A DNA stretch of 64,000 bases. It comes from CAZSXU01 sp964610505 (GTDB taxonomy: Bacteria > Arandabacterota > Arandabacteria > JAGLYR01). The notes under the pieces were generated by a model, which saw only the letters and a program-made list of their open reading frames with translations, was not told where the DNA came from and searched no databases. Shown here in pieces: positions 1 to 10,645 of the stretch; the stretch's first letter is position 1; every line of letters begins with the position of its first letter. Position numbers and translations under genes: made by a program. The stretch covers positions 1 through 64,000 of the forward strand of contig CAZSXU010000021.1 in NCBI GenBank assembly GCA_964610505.1, in the 5' to 3' direction.

Positions 1-127
1 TTCGGCTGTAAGCGTATGCGAGTCCTATCTCGCCCGGGGTCTTTCGGCTGTAAGCAGTATGCGAGTCCCATCTCGCCCGGGGTCTTTCGACTGTAAGCAG
101 TATGCGAGTCTCATCTCGCGAGGTGTC
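1..127. repeat. Three tandem copies of a 43-nt repeat
   Basis: Copies lie at 1-42, 43-85 and 86-127. They differ by one deletion and a few substitutions, and each contains the core CTGTAAGC-GTATGCGAGTC. The array is cut by the window edge, so more copies may exist to the left. There is no unique spacer between copies, so it is not a CRISPR. It sits just beyond the 3' end of the minus-strand beta-helix gene. Confidence 0.85.
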
Positions 128-174
128 ACCGGGAGGTGGTGGAGGGCCTGGAGGCGGGCAAGAGCGGAGCCCGG

Positions 175-1095
175 TTACTCGACCATGACGATGCGTCCGG
201 TCTGGGTGCGGTTTCCAGCGGTGAGGCGATAGAAGTATATGCCGCTCGATGCGCGCGCGCCGGAATGCGTGGTCCCTTCCCAGGTCACGCGGTGCGTTCC
301 CACCGACATGGGGCATTCCCTCAGAGATGCGACTTCCCGTCCCGTCACATCGTAGATCCTGAGCGTCACCCGGGTCGGCTCGGTCAGCGCAAATTCGATG
401 GTCGTCGATTGCTTGAAGGGATTGGGGGCGGGAGAGGCGACGAGCGGACTCCGGGTGATCCGAACCCCCGAATCGCCGGTGTCGGAAAGAGCCGATCCGT
501 TTCCACCGGGCGTCGTGGCGCCTTCGATCGTACAATTCTCGACGACGGGGTTCGACCCGTCTTCTACGTGAAGTGCGTCCCTGCCGTTGCCTGCGTTTCC
601 CTCCAGATTGCAGCGAGAGATGACGGGTGCCGACGTTTCGGCGCAGATCACGTCGCCGCCGTGGTTGGGTCCGATGTCACAGCTGCGAATGTGGGGAGAG
701 GACAGGCGGCAATAGACTCCGGGAGCGCACACACAGTCGCCCGCGGGGCAATCCGCGTTCATCAGCGTGAATCCTTCGATCACGGCGTTGTTGACACCTT
801 TACAGTAGATGCACATCCCCCGGAGCTCTGCATCGATGATTGCAGTCCCGGGCCCGGAGCCCAGGAGCACGATACCGGACTTCATCACGACACAGGCGAG
901 CGCCCCGTCGGCTTCCTCGGACGGGTGGGTGCAATCTCTGTAGGTCCCGGGCGCCACCCGGATCGTGTCGCCGGGCGAGGCGGCATCCACCGCCAGTTGG
1001 ATGGTGGAATGGGAGTCGGGAACATTGAGGACGGCGCCGGTGGCCGGAATGGAAACCAACGCACAACACACCGTCAGAAGAATCGTTCGTCGCAC
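175..1095 (-). CDS. Secreted right-handed beta-helix protein with FlgD-like C-terminal tail
   Basis: This 306-residue exported protein starts at a GTG preceded by GGAGGA. Residues 1 to about 21 form a signal peptide (VRRTILLTVCCAL, small residues before the cut). Then comes a pectin-lyase-like beta-helix of the DUF1565 kind, with the usual opening 'IQLAVDAASPGDTIRVAPGTY' idea and repeated short strands with Cys pairs. The last ~85 residues are a FlgD-type Ig domain (PNPF, IYDVTGREV, GIYFYRL) ending IVMVE, as in secretion-sorting tails of FCB bacteria. Its substrate is unknown; beta-helices of this kind bind or cleave polysaccharide or act as adhesins. No catalytic residues can be assigned. 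Confidence 0.85.
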   Translation of the reverse strand: MRRTILLTVCCALVSIPATGAVLNVPDSHSTIQLAVDAASPGDTIRVAPGTYRDCTHPSEEADGALACVVMKSGIVLLGSGPGTAIIDAELRGMCIYCKGVNNAVIEGFTLMNADCPAGDCVCAPGVYCRLSSPHIRSCDIGPNHGGDVICAETSAPVISRCNLEGNAGNGRDALHVEDGSNPVVENCTIEGATTPGGNGSALSDTGDSGVRITRSPLVASPAPNPFKQSTTIEFALTEPTRVTLRIYDVTGREVASLRECPMSVGTHRVTWEGTTHSGARASSGIYFYRLTAGNRTQTGRIVMVE

Positions 1096-1146
1096 CGTGG
1101 ATCCTCCGTAACGCCGATCGTTCGGGCGTCTTTCTCTCACCTCCGT

Positions 1147-1175
1147 ACTATACCACATATTGCCCCGGTTGGAAA
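1147..1175 (-). promoter_or_regulatory. Sigma70-like promoter of the beta-helix gene
   Basis: On the minus strand TTTCCA, a 17-nt spacer and TATAGT. The predicted start is about 45 nt upstream of the GTG at 1095. The same TTTCCA -35 occurs in the gatE promoter. Confidence 0.6.
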
Positions 1176-1328
1176 GGGCGAATGGGGGCGAAGAAGCCGC
1201 CTCGCTAGCCGAGAACCGGTAGCCCCAAACGGTCCGTAGACGCGCCCGGGGGCGTCTGGAGACCTTGGATGCCGGATCGGTCGCGCCCGCACGCCGAGGT
1301 TCGCTGTGCAGGCATGTCGGTTCTCCGC

Positions 1329-2231
1329 CTAAATCAGACTGGTGCTGAAGTAGCGCTCGGCCCGATCCGCCAGAACCGTGACCACGTAGGCGCCCTTCTC
1401 GTGTTTCTCGGCGATCTGGATGGCCGACCACACGTTGGCGCCCGAGGAGGTGCCCACCAGAAGTCCTTCTTCCCGGGCGAGTGCCCGGGTCGTGGCGATG
1501 GCGTCCTCGTCCGAGACCGTGATCACTTCGTCGATCAGCGAGACGTCCAGCACCGCGGGGACGAACCCGTCGCCGATTCCCTGGATCTGGTGGAGTCCGG
1601 GTTCCTGCCCCAGAAGCGCGGCGCTGTTCCTGGGTTCGACGGCGACGACGAGGATGTCCCGATTCTGCTCCTTGAGGAAACGGCCGACGCCCCCGAGGGT
1701 CCCGCCCGAACCCACGCCGGCGACGAAGATGTCGACCCGGCCCTCCATCTGATCCCAGATCTCGCGCGCCGTGGTGAGGTAATGGATCTCCGGGTTCTTC
1801 GGGTTTTCAAACTGCTGGGGCACGAAGACATTGGCGTCGCCCTCGGCGATTTCCCGCACCTTTCGGACGCAGCCGTCGAGTCCTTCCTCGGCGGGCGTGA
1901 GAATCAGCTCGGCGCCGAGCGCCCGAATGATCTTCCGCCGCTCCTCACTCATGTTCTCCGGCATGACGATCTGGACCCGGTACCCCCGCTGTACGCCGAT
2001 GAGGGCAATGCCGATTCCGGTATTTCCGGATGTGGGTTCGACGATGATGGAACTCGGCTTGAGCTTCCCCTCGCGCTCGGCTTCCAGGATCAAGTGCCGG
2101 GCGACCCGGTCCTTGACGCTTCCCCCCGGATTGAGGAACTCCGCCTTGCAGAACACGTTGTGGTGCGTGAGCTGGTTGAGTCTCACGATCGGCACGTTGC
2201 CGATGAGGTCAAGGATGGACATATGGTACAC
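1329..2231 (-). CDS. cysK: Cysteine synthase family protein (O-acetylserine sulfhydrylase type)
   Basis: A 300-residue fold-type II PLP enzyme of normal length. NPGGSVKDR carries the Schiff-base lysine, PTSGNTG binds the substrate carboxylate, GSGGTLGG binds the PLP phosphate, and GTSSGAN lies near the C-terminus. The expected reaction is O-acetylserine plus sulfide to cysteine. Cystathionine beta-synthase-like or O-phosphoserine-using relatives look alike and cannot be excluded by eye. The GTG at 2231 is chosen because GGAGAG lies 6 nt upstream; an ATG at 2222 is the alternative. It follows metG on the same strand with a gap of about 105 nt. A cysteine supply fits the bacillithiol genes elsewhere in the window. 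Confidence 0.88.
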   Translation of the reverse strand: MYHMSILDLIGNVPIVRLNQLTHHNVFCKAEFLNPGGSVKDRVARHLILEAEREGKLKPSSIIVEPTSGNTGIGIALIGVQRGYRVQIVMPENMSEERRKIIRALGAELILTPAEEGLDGCVRKVREIAEGDANVFVPQQFENPKNPEIHYLTTAREIWDQMEGRVDIFVAGVGSGGTLGGVGRFLKEQNRDILVVAVEPRNSAALLGQEPGLHQIQGIGDGFVPAVLDVSLIDEVITVSDEDAIATTRALAREEGLLVGTSSGANVWSAIQIAEKHEKGAYVVTVLADRAERYFSTSLI

Positions 2232-2336
2232 GAGAGGCTCTCCGGAAAGTGAGGGTGAGGGGCGTCCTCGACTTCGTTATGCTTGTCTTTCGGCCACCGG
2301 CCGTGGAAAATTGAAGATAAATGGGTGGGTCTCGTT

Positions 2337-4367
<2,031 letters not shown>

Positions 4368-4370
<3 letters not shown>

Positions 4371-4531
4371 CACATGACTCCAAAGCTGCCGGTTCTTGCC
4401 GTATCACTCATCACATGACTTCACAGCTGCCGGTCCTTGCCGCATCACTCATCACATGACTTCACAGCTGCCGGTCCTTGCCGCATCACCCATCACATGA
4501 CTCCAAATCTGCCAATCGTTGCCGCAGCGTT
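4368..4531. repeat. Four tandem copies of a 41-nt repeat spanning the trmH-metG junction
   Basis: Units begin at 4368, 4409, 4450 and 4491, with an exact 41-nt period. The copy at 4491 is the 3' coding end of the upstream SpoU methyltransferase gene. The copy at 4368 supplies the ribosome-binding site and ATG of metG. On the minus strand every unit carries GTCATGTGATG, in which a TGA overlaps an ATG. The junction therefore reads as three consecutive 13-codon mini-ORFs, each ending in TGATG, between the two genes. Confidence 0.9.
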
Positions 4532-4998
4532 TCGAAGAGGACGATTCCGCACGCCGTCGAAACGTTGTGCGAGTTCTTGATCCCCAGCATGGGCAGATGG
4601 ACCAGCCGATCGGCCCGAGCCAGGATATCGTCGGAGATCCCCGAGACCTCGTGTCCGAAGACGATTCCCACCTGCTCCGGAAAACGGACTTTCCACACGG
4701 GGACGCTCTCGGGCCGGACCTCCACTGCTACGATCGGGATGCCCTTTTCCTCGAGGCGATCCAGGGCGGTGTGAGTCGAACGGAAGTACTCCCACGGGAC
4801 GAACTCCGTGGCCCCCAGCGCCGTCTTGTCGAGTTTGCCGTTGGGCGGCGCGGCCGTGATTCCGCAGAGAAAGATCCTCCCGACCCGACACGCGTCGGCG
4901 GCCCGGAAAACGGCCCCCACGTTGAAGGCGCTCCGGATGTTGTCGAGAACCACGTGTACGCCGTCGAGGCCCGGGGAAACCGAAGGGGACTCGGCCAT
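4486..4998 (-). CDS. SpoU/TrmH-family RNA 2'-O-methyltransferase
   Basis: A 170-residue SPOUT methyltransferase without an extra RNA-binding domain, so of the small TrmH/TrmL type. Motif 1 is NIRSAFNVGAVFR near residue 20. Motif 2 is VFGHEVSGI and motif 3 is LPMLGIKNSHNVSTACGI, forming the SAM-binding trefoil knot. The target is probably a tRNA ribose, but the position cannot be told from sequence. It is the first gene of a minus-strand series that continues into metG. Its last codons are the parent of the 41-nt repeat. A strong promoter lies about 110 nt upstream. Confidence 0.88.
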   Translation of the reverse strand: MAESPSVSPGLDGVHVVLDNIRSAFNVGAVFRAADACRVGRIFLCGITAAPPNGKLDKTALGATEFVPWEYFRSTHTALDRLEEKGIPIVAVEVRPESVPVWKVRFPEQVGIVFGHEVSGISDDILARADRLVHLPMLGIKNSHNVSTACGIVLFETLRQRLADLESCDG

Positions 4999-5073
4999 AC
5001 GATCAGGCTCCTTCCGGAACGCGGTCTACGAGTTTCGACGAATCCGTTGCCGGCCTCGGGCCGGTCGGACAAT

Positions 5074-5097
5074 GCCCGGTACGGAGACATACCGGGC
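5074..5097 (-). promoter_or_regulatory. Perfect 8-bp inverted repeat in the SpoU/metG leader
   Basis: GCCCGGTA and its exact complement are separated by 8 nt, starting about 8 nt inside the predicted transcript. It could be an operator or an RNA hairpin. There is no T-run, so it is not an intrinsic terminator. Confidence 0.45.
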
Positions 5098-5111
5098 AGG
5101 GCCGTACGTGC

Positions 5112-5140
5112 ATTCTAGGGAGGGGGGACCGGAGTGTCAA
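5112..5140 (-). promoter_or_regulatory. Sigma70 promoter of the SpoU-metG series
   Basis: On the minus strand TTGACA, exactly 17 nt, then TAGAAT. The predicted start is near 5105, giving a leader of about 107 nt. Confidence 0.75.
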
Positions 5141-5284
5141 CGCGTGTTTCGGCGTGACACGAATCCGCCCCGATTCCGGGCGCCCGACCGCTGCCCGCGC
5201 ATCGGCTCATTCCCGGGGCCGCAACGGGGAAAGCCCCGGCCCGGTTCTCGCTGAGGCCCGCGGGGGCGACCGATCTGGATTCAC

Positions 5285-5313
5285 TTGACCGCGCCCGTGC
5301 CGGGGGGTATGCT
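5285..5313 (+). promoter_or_regulatory. Sigma70 promoter of glnA
   Basis: TTGACC, 17 nt, TATGCT. The predicted start near 5320 gives a leader of about 39 nt to the ATG at 5359. No sigma54 -24/-12 element was seen here, although an NtrC-type activator gene is in the window. Confidence 0.7.
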
Positions 5314-5358
5314 TGATGCCCGTCGCTGTAGATGGAGAAACCAGGAGGTCATGAGCGG

Positions 5359-6741
5359 ATGAGAGAAGTTTCACTCCAGACCGTACAAGAACGCATCAAG
5401 AAGGAAGGCATCCAGTTTGTTGACATTCAGGCCGTAGACCTGACCGGACGCCTGCGTCGGGTCACCATCCCGGCCAAGAATCTGGACGAGGCCATCGTCG
5501 CCGGGGGCGTGGGATTCGACAGCTCGAGCTACGGCTTCTCGAAGCCCGAGGACAGTGACATGGTCCTGGTCCCGGACCTCTCCAGCGGGGTGCGGGACCC
5601 CTTTCGAGAGTCCCCGGCGTTGATGTTCTTCTCCCGTATCCTTCATACGGACATGGGTCGGTCCCGCTACGCGGACGACCCGCGCTGGATCGCCGAGAAG
5701 GCCGAGAAGGCTCTCCGCGATCTCGGTGTTGCAGAGACCTCCTGGTGGGCGCCCGAATACGAGTTCTATATCTTCCCCAAAGTGGAGTTCCGGAACACGG
5801 CCACCGACAGCATGGTCCACGTGGAACTGGGCGAGTTCTACGTTCCGACCGCCTACCATGCGGCTCCCCCGCTGGACCGTTACGTCGATTTCCGCGATGC
5901 GGCCGTCAAGATGATGGGGGATCTCGGCGTGGAGGTGTGGTATCACCACCACGAAGGTGGGAGGGCGGGGCAGCAGGAAATCGAGGGAGTGTTCTCCGGT
6001 CTGCTGGAAGCGGGCGACCACAGTATCCTGGTCAAGTACATCCTCAAGAATCTGGCGAAGCAGTTCGGCTATCGACTGACCTTCATGCCGAAACCGGTCC
6101 TCGGCCATGCCGGAAACGGCTGGCACTGTCACCAGTATCTCACGCACGCTGGGAAGAACCTCTTCTACAAGGCCGGCGGGGGCGTGGGGAATTTGAGCCT
6201 GACGGCCCAGCACTACGTGGGCGGGCTCCTCAAACATACTCCGGCGCTGATGGCTTTCACGAATCCGACCACGAATTCATTCAAGCGGATGGTGGAAGGA
6301 CACGAGGCGCCCATTGCGATGAGCTTCGGGCAGGCGAACCGCCACTCGGCCATTCGGATTCCCAAGTACGTTTCGGATCCCAAGCGGACGCGAATCGAGT
6401 TCCGGCCTCCCGATCCCCTGGCCAACCCGTACCTGGCTCTGGCGGGAATGCTGATGGCCGGGGTCGACGGAATCCTCAACCGGATCGAACCCCCGCAGGA
6501 GGGGTTTCTCCACCCGGAAGCGGAATCGGGCGCGGGCGCCGGCGGAAGCTACGTGCGCGCGCTCCCAAGAACGCTTGATGAAGCATTGGACGCTCTCGAG
6601 AAGGACCATGAGTTCCTGACGGTGGAAGGGGTGTTCTCCCAGGCGCTGATCGAACGCTGGATCCGGTCCAAGCGTCTGGAAGCGAGAGCGGTCTATGACC
6701 GGCCCCATCCGTACGAATTCGAACTGTACTTCGATCTGTAG
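5359..6741 (+). CDS. glnA: Glutamine synthetase family protein, type I
   Basis: A 460-residue GS catalytic protein expected to make glutamine from glutamate, ammonia and ATP. The active-site landmarks are APEYEFYIF, HHHEGGRAGQQEIE, GNGWHCHQ, FTNPTTNSFKR, NRHSAIRIP and RIEFRPPDPLANPYL. The GNGWHCHQ loop differs from the usual GSGMHCH, and no adenylylation Tyr context is evident, so this is a divergent GS I branch. Glutamate-gamma-amine ligases are a possible alternative. The ATG at 5359 has AGGAGG 10 nt upstream; an in-frame ATG at 5332 has none. gatD follows after 22 nt, so glutamine made here may feed the amidotransferase. Confidence 0.85.
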   Translation: MREVSLQTVQERIKKEGIQFVDIQAVDLTGRLRRVTIPAKNLDEAIVAGGVGFDSSSYGFSKPEDSDMVLVPDLSSGVRDPFRESPALMFFSRILHTDMGRSRYADDPRWIAEKAEKALRDLGVAETSWWAPEYEFYIFPKVEFRNTATDSMVHVELGEFYVPTAYHAAPPLDRYVDFRDAAVKMMGDLGVEVWYHHHEGGRAGQQEIEGVFSGLLEAGDHSILVKYILKNLAKQFGYRLTFMPKPVLGHAGNGWHCHQYLTHAGKNLFYKAGGGVGNLSLTAQHYVGGLLKHTPALMAFTNPTTNSFKRMVEGHEAPIAMSFGQANRHSAIRIPKYVSDPKRTRIEFRPPDPLANPYLALAGMLMAGVDGILNRIEPPQEGFLHPEAESGAGAGGSYVRALPRTLDEALDALEKDHEFLTVEGVFSQALIERWIRSKRLEARAVYDRPHPYEFELYFDL

Positions 6742-6763
6742 CGTGTGCGGGAGGCCGGCGACG

Positions 6764-8149
6764 ATGACAGACGATTCGCTGAAGGGGTACCGAGGTCCGG
6801 CCAGGGCCAAGCTTCAGGAATGGAACGTCCGCGTCTGGAGTGACGTTGAGGTGAAGACGAAGAAGGGGAGCTTCGCCGGGATCATCCTGCCCCGCGCCGA
6901 AACGGGAGACGACCGGCACGTCGTTCTGAAGCAGCGTACCGGGTACAACGTGGGTCTCCATGTAGACTCGATCGTCGAGGTCAAGGAGGTCGGTTATAAG
7001 GAAGGTCACTACGCGATTCCGGAGTCCGAGTTTCCGGTTGATCCCGTGAAACCGAACGTCACTCTCCTCGGCACGGGGGGGACGATTGCTTCGAGGCTCG
7101 ACTACCGCACGGGGGCCGTGATTCCCGCCTTCACTCCCGGGGAGCTCTACGGGGCGGTTCCCGAGCTGGCCGACATCTGCAATCTCAAAACCCGCAAGCT
7201 CTACGGCATCTTCAGCGAGAACATGGGACCGGAGCAGTGGATTGCGACGGCCGAGGCCATCGGTAAGGAAATCGCCGAAGGCGTGGACGGAATCGTCATC
7301 GGCCACGGCACCGACACGATGCATCACACGGCCGCCATCCTTTCCTTCATGGTTCAGGATCCTCCGGTGCCGATCGTGATTGTGGGATCACAGCGGTCCA
7401 GCGACCGGCCCTCTTCGGACGCGGCTCTCAACCTTCGGTGCGCCGCGCACACCGCCGCCCAGGGAAGCATCGCGGAAGTCATGGTGTGCATGTTCGGTCC
7501 CACGAGCGATCAATACAATCTGCTGCACCGCGGTACGCGGGTCCGGAAGATGCATTCCTCGCATCGAGATACGTTCCGGACCATCGGCGACATTCCCCTG
7601 GGGATCGCCACCCCCGAAGAGGTTCGCGCGCTGCAATCCGACGCCAAGCCCCGGCGGAAGGATCGGAACGTCAAGATCGACAAGGCGTTCGAAGAGCGGG
7701 TCAGCATCGTCTACTACTATCCCAACATGAAGCCGGACATCATCGAAGCACTGATCGACAACGAGTACCGGGGTATCATCATCGCCGGTACCGGCCTCGG
7801 GCACGTGAATCGTCCCCTCTTCGATTCTCTGAAGAAGGCCGTCGACAGGGGCATCGCCGTGTACATGACGGTCCAGACGCTGTGGGGGTACGTCCAGATG
7901 TACGTGTACGATACGGGCCGGGATCTGATGGATTTGGGCGTCGTGCCCGGCGCCAACATGCTTCCGGAAGTCGCGTACATGAAGCTGTGCTGGGTGTTGG
8001 GTCACACGAACGACGCGGAGGAAGTGAAGCGAATGATGCTGACCCCGATCGCGGGCGAGATCACCGAGCGCGAGCCCCACAACGGATACGTCATTCTGCA
8101 GGGAGGTCTACCCGAGGTCGAGGAGTTCCTCAGAAACAACCTGCTTTAG
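6764..8149 (+). CDS. gatD: Glutamyl-tRNA(Gln) amidotransferase subunit D (archaeal type)
   Basis: A 461-residue protein that releases ammonia from glutamine or asparagine for the GatE kinase/transamidase. An N-terminal ~90-residue beta domain (RGPARAKLQEWNVRVWSDVEV to about VDPVKPNV) is typical of GatD and absent from plain asparaginases. It is followed by an L-asparaginase-like domain with the active-site threonines in GTGGTIAS and GHGTDTMHH and the lysine region later. GatD is nearly confined to archaea, so its presence beside bacterial genes is notable. GGGAGG lies 9 nt upstream of the ATG. Its stop overlaps the stop of the convergent gatE by 4 nt, which strengthens the pairing. Confidence 0.93.
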   Translation: MTDDSLKGYRGPARAKLQEWNVRVWSDVEVKTKKGSFAGIILPRAETGDDRHVVLKQRTGYNVGLHVDSIVEVKEVGYKEGHYAIPESEFPVDPVKPNVTLLGTGGTIASRLDYRTGAVIPAFTPGELYGAVPELADICNLKTRKLYGIFSENMGPEQWIATAEAIGKEIAEGVDGIVIGHGTDTMHHTAAILSFMVQDPPVPIVIVGSQRSSDRPSSDAALNLRCAAHTAAQGSIAEVMVCMFGPTSDQYNLLHRGTRVRKMHSSHRDTFRTIGDIPLGIATPEEVRALQSDAKPRRKDRNVKIDKAFEERVSIVYYYPNMKPDIIEALIDNEYRGIIIAGTGLGHVNRPLFDSLKKAVDRGIAVYMTVQTLWGYVQMYVYDTGRDLMDLGVVPGANMLPEVAYMKLCWVLGHTNDAEEVKRMMLTPIAGEITEREPHNGYVILQGGLPEVEEFLRNNLL

Positions 8150-10077
8150 CCCTCGGTTTTGCGGGGGTGGATCTCGGGGGATGCTTCGGTCATCTTCTCG
8201 TCAAGAATTCGGGAAATGAGGGCTCGGTTCCCGATCCCGCCCAATCGCTCAACGATCCTGCCAAAGACGAACCGCCGTTCCTTCTCCGAGAGGACATGTG
8301 TCCGTCGGCTGCCGAGGACCGCTTCCACGGCGCTCCCGACTTCCTCGGGGGAGGACGATCGGAGCCCCATCCTCTTGGTCAGCTGCGACACCGGCTCCGA
8401 ACGTTCGGCCAGAGATGCAAGCATCTTTCGCACGAGCGCACTCGGAGCGCCCACCTCGTCCAGGCGGACCAATGCCTCGCGAAGCGAAGCCTCCTCGATA
8501 CGCTCAATCGCGACTCCACGGCGCCGGAGCTGGCGCAGATCCTGGACCAACACGCGGGCCGCCCATCCGGGCTGCAGCCCCTCATCCTCGACAAGATTCT
8601 CGAAAACTCCGGCGTAGGGCGAGTATGATAGAGGGCGGGCGAGCTCCAGGGGAAGCCCCCAGCCGAGATATTTCTCCTCACGCTCCCAGGGGCGGGGCCT
8701 GAGTCGGGCCGTGATGGCCTCGACCCGCTCCCGCGTCACCGGGGTGGGAGCCGAGTCGGTATCCGGATACATGCGGTCGGGTCCGGGCAGGATTCGTTCA
8801 AAATCCGTGTGCCCGTCGGGGAAAGCCTGACGGGTTTCATTGGGCACGCCGCGAGTGGCCTCGATCGCCCGGATCTTGATCTCGGCCAACGCCGTGTCGG
8901 TATCCGCGTCGCTTCCCCATACGGCGACCACGGCGTCGGTTGGCTTTGCGTCGAGCTCCGCGCGCACGGCGCGCCAATCATCGGGATGGACGCCGTACGC
9001 CTCCGATGCGTCCGAGTGCAGCAGGTTGGGGTGGTGGTCCAGACAGGCGATGACCCGAACGCGTCCCGCAATCTCATCGGCGAACGTGCGACCCGGTTGC
9101 GTCGGGTGGTTGAGGAGCCCGGCGAAACCGCACAGCTTGATGGCCTTCAGGCGCGCTCCGGCGCTTTCCGCATCCATCAGGATCTCGGACTTCGGTTTGA
9201 AGAGGGACGTCTCCAGCCGGATCTTCCGGCCGTGGACGGTTTCCTGCGAGATTCCCCTGGAGCGCAGGATCTCCTGCAGCTTCAACAGCTGGGATTGCCG
9301 GTAGGCTTCGCCCTCGGTGAGTCGTTGAACGTACCGGTATCTGGGCACCCCTTTGATTTCGACGCGAGTCCCACCTTCGATACTGACGTTGACGTCCTGC
9401 CGGGCCGCGCCGATTCCCCGGCGCACTCTGCCGGTTGCGCGGAGGACCCTGGCCAGCGCCTCATTGATCTCCTGGGCCTCGGCGGGTGTCCGGGCGTCCG
9501 GGTACGTCGTGACCTCGACGAGGGGAGTCGAGAGCCGGTCGGTGCGGAACGTGATCGTGTGTCCCACATCAGACATCTCTCGACAGGCGTCTTCCTCCAC
9601 GGTGACCTGGATGATGCGGAACCGGCGCCCCTTGAAGGGAATCCAACCCTCGGTACCGACCACGGCCGTTCGCTGAAAGCCCGTGGGAATGCTCCCGTCG
9701 AGGTACTGTTTCCTGGAAATGTGAATCTCGTCCACCAAGTTGCAGTTGAGCATGAGGGCGATTTCCAGTGCAATGTCGAGGGCCTCGTGATTCATCTCGA
9801 AGGGAGGCGTGTCGTCCATCTCGTACGTGCAGGAGGCGCCGCTGTAGAGCTCATAGATGACGTCTTTCTTGGTCTTAAACTCCATCAGCGCCGTGCCGTC
9901 ATACTCTCCCAGCTCCGAGAGGGTGGGCCGCATGTGCCGAATGATTCGGGCATCGGGGGCATCGTGCCTGAGTCCCACCGGGCACCGGCAGAACAGCTTT
10001 TTCTCCGTGTCGAGCTGCTGGTGAATCTCCAACCCGCACTTGAAACCGAGTTGGTGGTCGTCGGGAGAACGGCTCAT
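8146..10077 (-). CDS. gatE: Glutamyl-tRNA(Gln) amidotransferase subunit E (archaeal type)
   Basis: A 643-residue partner of GatD. It phosphorylates Glu on Glu-tRNA(Gln) and transfers ammonia to give Gln-tRNA(Gln). The N-terminus (GFKCGLEIHQQLDTEKKLFCRCP) and next ~300 residues are the GatB-like kinase core. About residues 290-420 form the AspRS-type GAD insertion (LCGFAGLLNHPTQPGR onward) that separates GatE from GatB, and the tail is GatB/YqeY-like. The ATG at 10077 is chosen because homology starts there; upstream in-frame codons to 10218 cross the predicted promoter. GatE lies opposite gatD with overlapping 3' ends, unlike a simple operon. Confidence 0.93.
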   Translation of the reverse strand: MSRSPDDHQLGFKCGLEIHQQLDTEKKLFCRCPVGLRHDAPDARIIRHMRPTLSELGEYDGTALMEFKTKKDVIYELYSGASCTYEMDDTPPFEMNHEALDIALEIALMLNCNLVDEIHISRKQYLDGSIPTGFQRTAVVGTEGWIPFKGRRFRIIQVTVEEDACREMSDVGHTITFRTDRLSTPLVEVTTYPDARTPAEAQEINEALARVLRATGRVRRGIGAARQDVNVSIEGGTRVEIKGVPRYRYVQRLTEGEAYRQSQLLKLQEILRSRGISQETVHGRKIRLETSLFKPKSEILMDAESAGARLKAIKLCGFAGLLNHPTQPGRTFADEIAGRVRVIACLDHHPNLLHSDASEAYGVHPDDWRAVRAELDAKPTDAVVAVWGSDADTDTALAEIKIRAIEATRGVPNETRQAFPDGHTDFERILPGPDRMYPDTDSAPTPVTRERVEAITARLRPRPWEREEKYLGWGLPLELARPLSYSPYAGVFENLVEDEGLQPGWAARVLVQDLRQLRRRGVAIERIEEASLREALVRLDEVGAPSALVRKMLASLAERSEPVSQLTKRMGLRSSSPEEVGSAVEAVLGSRRTHVLSEKERRFVFGRIVERLGGIGNRALISRILDEKMTEASPEIHPRKTEG

Positions 10078-10127
10078 GTTGTCATTCCCACACGATTCGA
10101 GTGTATTGGATGATGGGTGAACCCAGT

Positions 10128-10156
10128 ATGCTAGCACAGCGCGGGGACTCTGGAAA
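10128..10156 (-). promoter_or_regulatory. Probable gatE promoter
   Basis: On the minus strand TTTCCA, 17 nt, TAGCAT, giving a start about 44 nt before the ATG at 10077. It has a moderate consensus match but the same -35 as the beta-helix gene promoter. Confidence 0.45.
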
Positions 10157-10645
10157 GTCAGAATCCAACCCGAGGGAGGGTGGGTCCTTGGGACGTAGGG
10201 TCTGGTCCACTTCGACAATCCGTTGATCCGTCAGGAAACCGAGGGAGGTGAGACAACAGAGAGAAAGAGAAGAAGAGGGGGTCCCCGCCAGACCGTCGTG
10301 TCACGACACCTCTGAAACCCAGGGGCAATTAGGTCCCATCGCTCAGCAGATTCGAGGGATCGCGATCACGTACGCGGCAGGGAACACCCTCAGGGTCACT
10401 ATATCAGAACCCAAAATAGCTGTCAACCTTAACCCCATCACACGGGCACCGGAAAACCAAAACCATATGTTAATAGGCGCAAAACATTGCAAGCTTGTTC
10501 CAGAAGAACTAAAATCTCCCCAGTGGTGGTCGCGGGTGGATTGGCGAAGAACACCGTTTTTGAGGTGAGAAACGGTGTTTCCGGAAGCTCTCACGCCGGG
10601 CGGTTTTGATCCGCAACCCCGAGGAGCTTCCATCGGAAACGCCGT
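10157..10645. other. Gene-free, AT-richer stretch between gatE and the TPR gene
   Basis: Nearly 490 nt with no supported gene. Short open frames exist on both strands but have no recognisable product or ribosome-binding site. Roughly 10390-10560 is visibly richer in A and T than its surroundings. The only structure noted is the hairpin at 10550-10579. Confidence 0.6.
10550..10579 (-). terminator. Perfect 10-bp hairpin downstream of the TPR gene
   Basis: AACACCGTTT pairs with AAACGGTGTT around a 10-nt loop, 66 nt past the TPR stop. No long T-run follows on either strand, so it is a weak intrinsic terminator at best. Confidence 0.45.

Larger units (their letters stand above)
5000..5358. other. 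Divergent intergenic region with two promoters and a structured leader
   Basis: No gene is seen. The region holds the minus-strand promoter of the SpoU gene (5112-5140), the plus-strand promoter of glnA (5285-5313), and two perfect inverted repeats in the SpoU leader. These are CCGGCC-3-GGCCGG at 5050-5064 and an 8-bp stem with 8-nt loop at 5074-5097. Confidence 0.7.

Noticed and set aside
1..127. CRISPR array
   Set aside because: Copies are directly adjacent with no spacers, and no cas gene is nearby. The same holds for 4368-4531.
5285..5358. NtrC/sigma54 control of glnA
   Set aside because: No TGGC-N8-TTGC element was found; a good sigma70-type promoter is present instead.
6764..8149. Ordinary L-asparaginase
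   Set aside because: The N-terminal GatD-specific domain and the adjacent convergent gatE make GatD far more likely.
10248..10568. 106-codon plus-strand open frame in the AT-richer gap
   Set aside because: No ribosome-binding site that convinces, no domain, and it runs across the hairpin at 10550.
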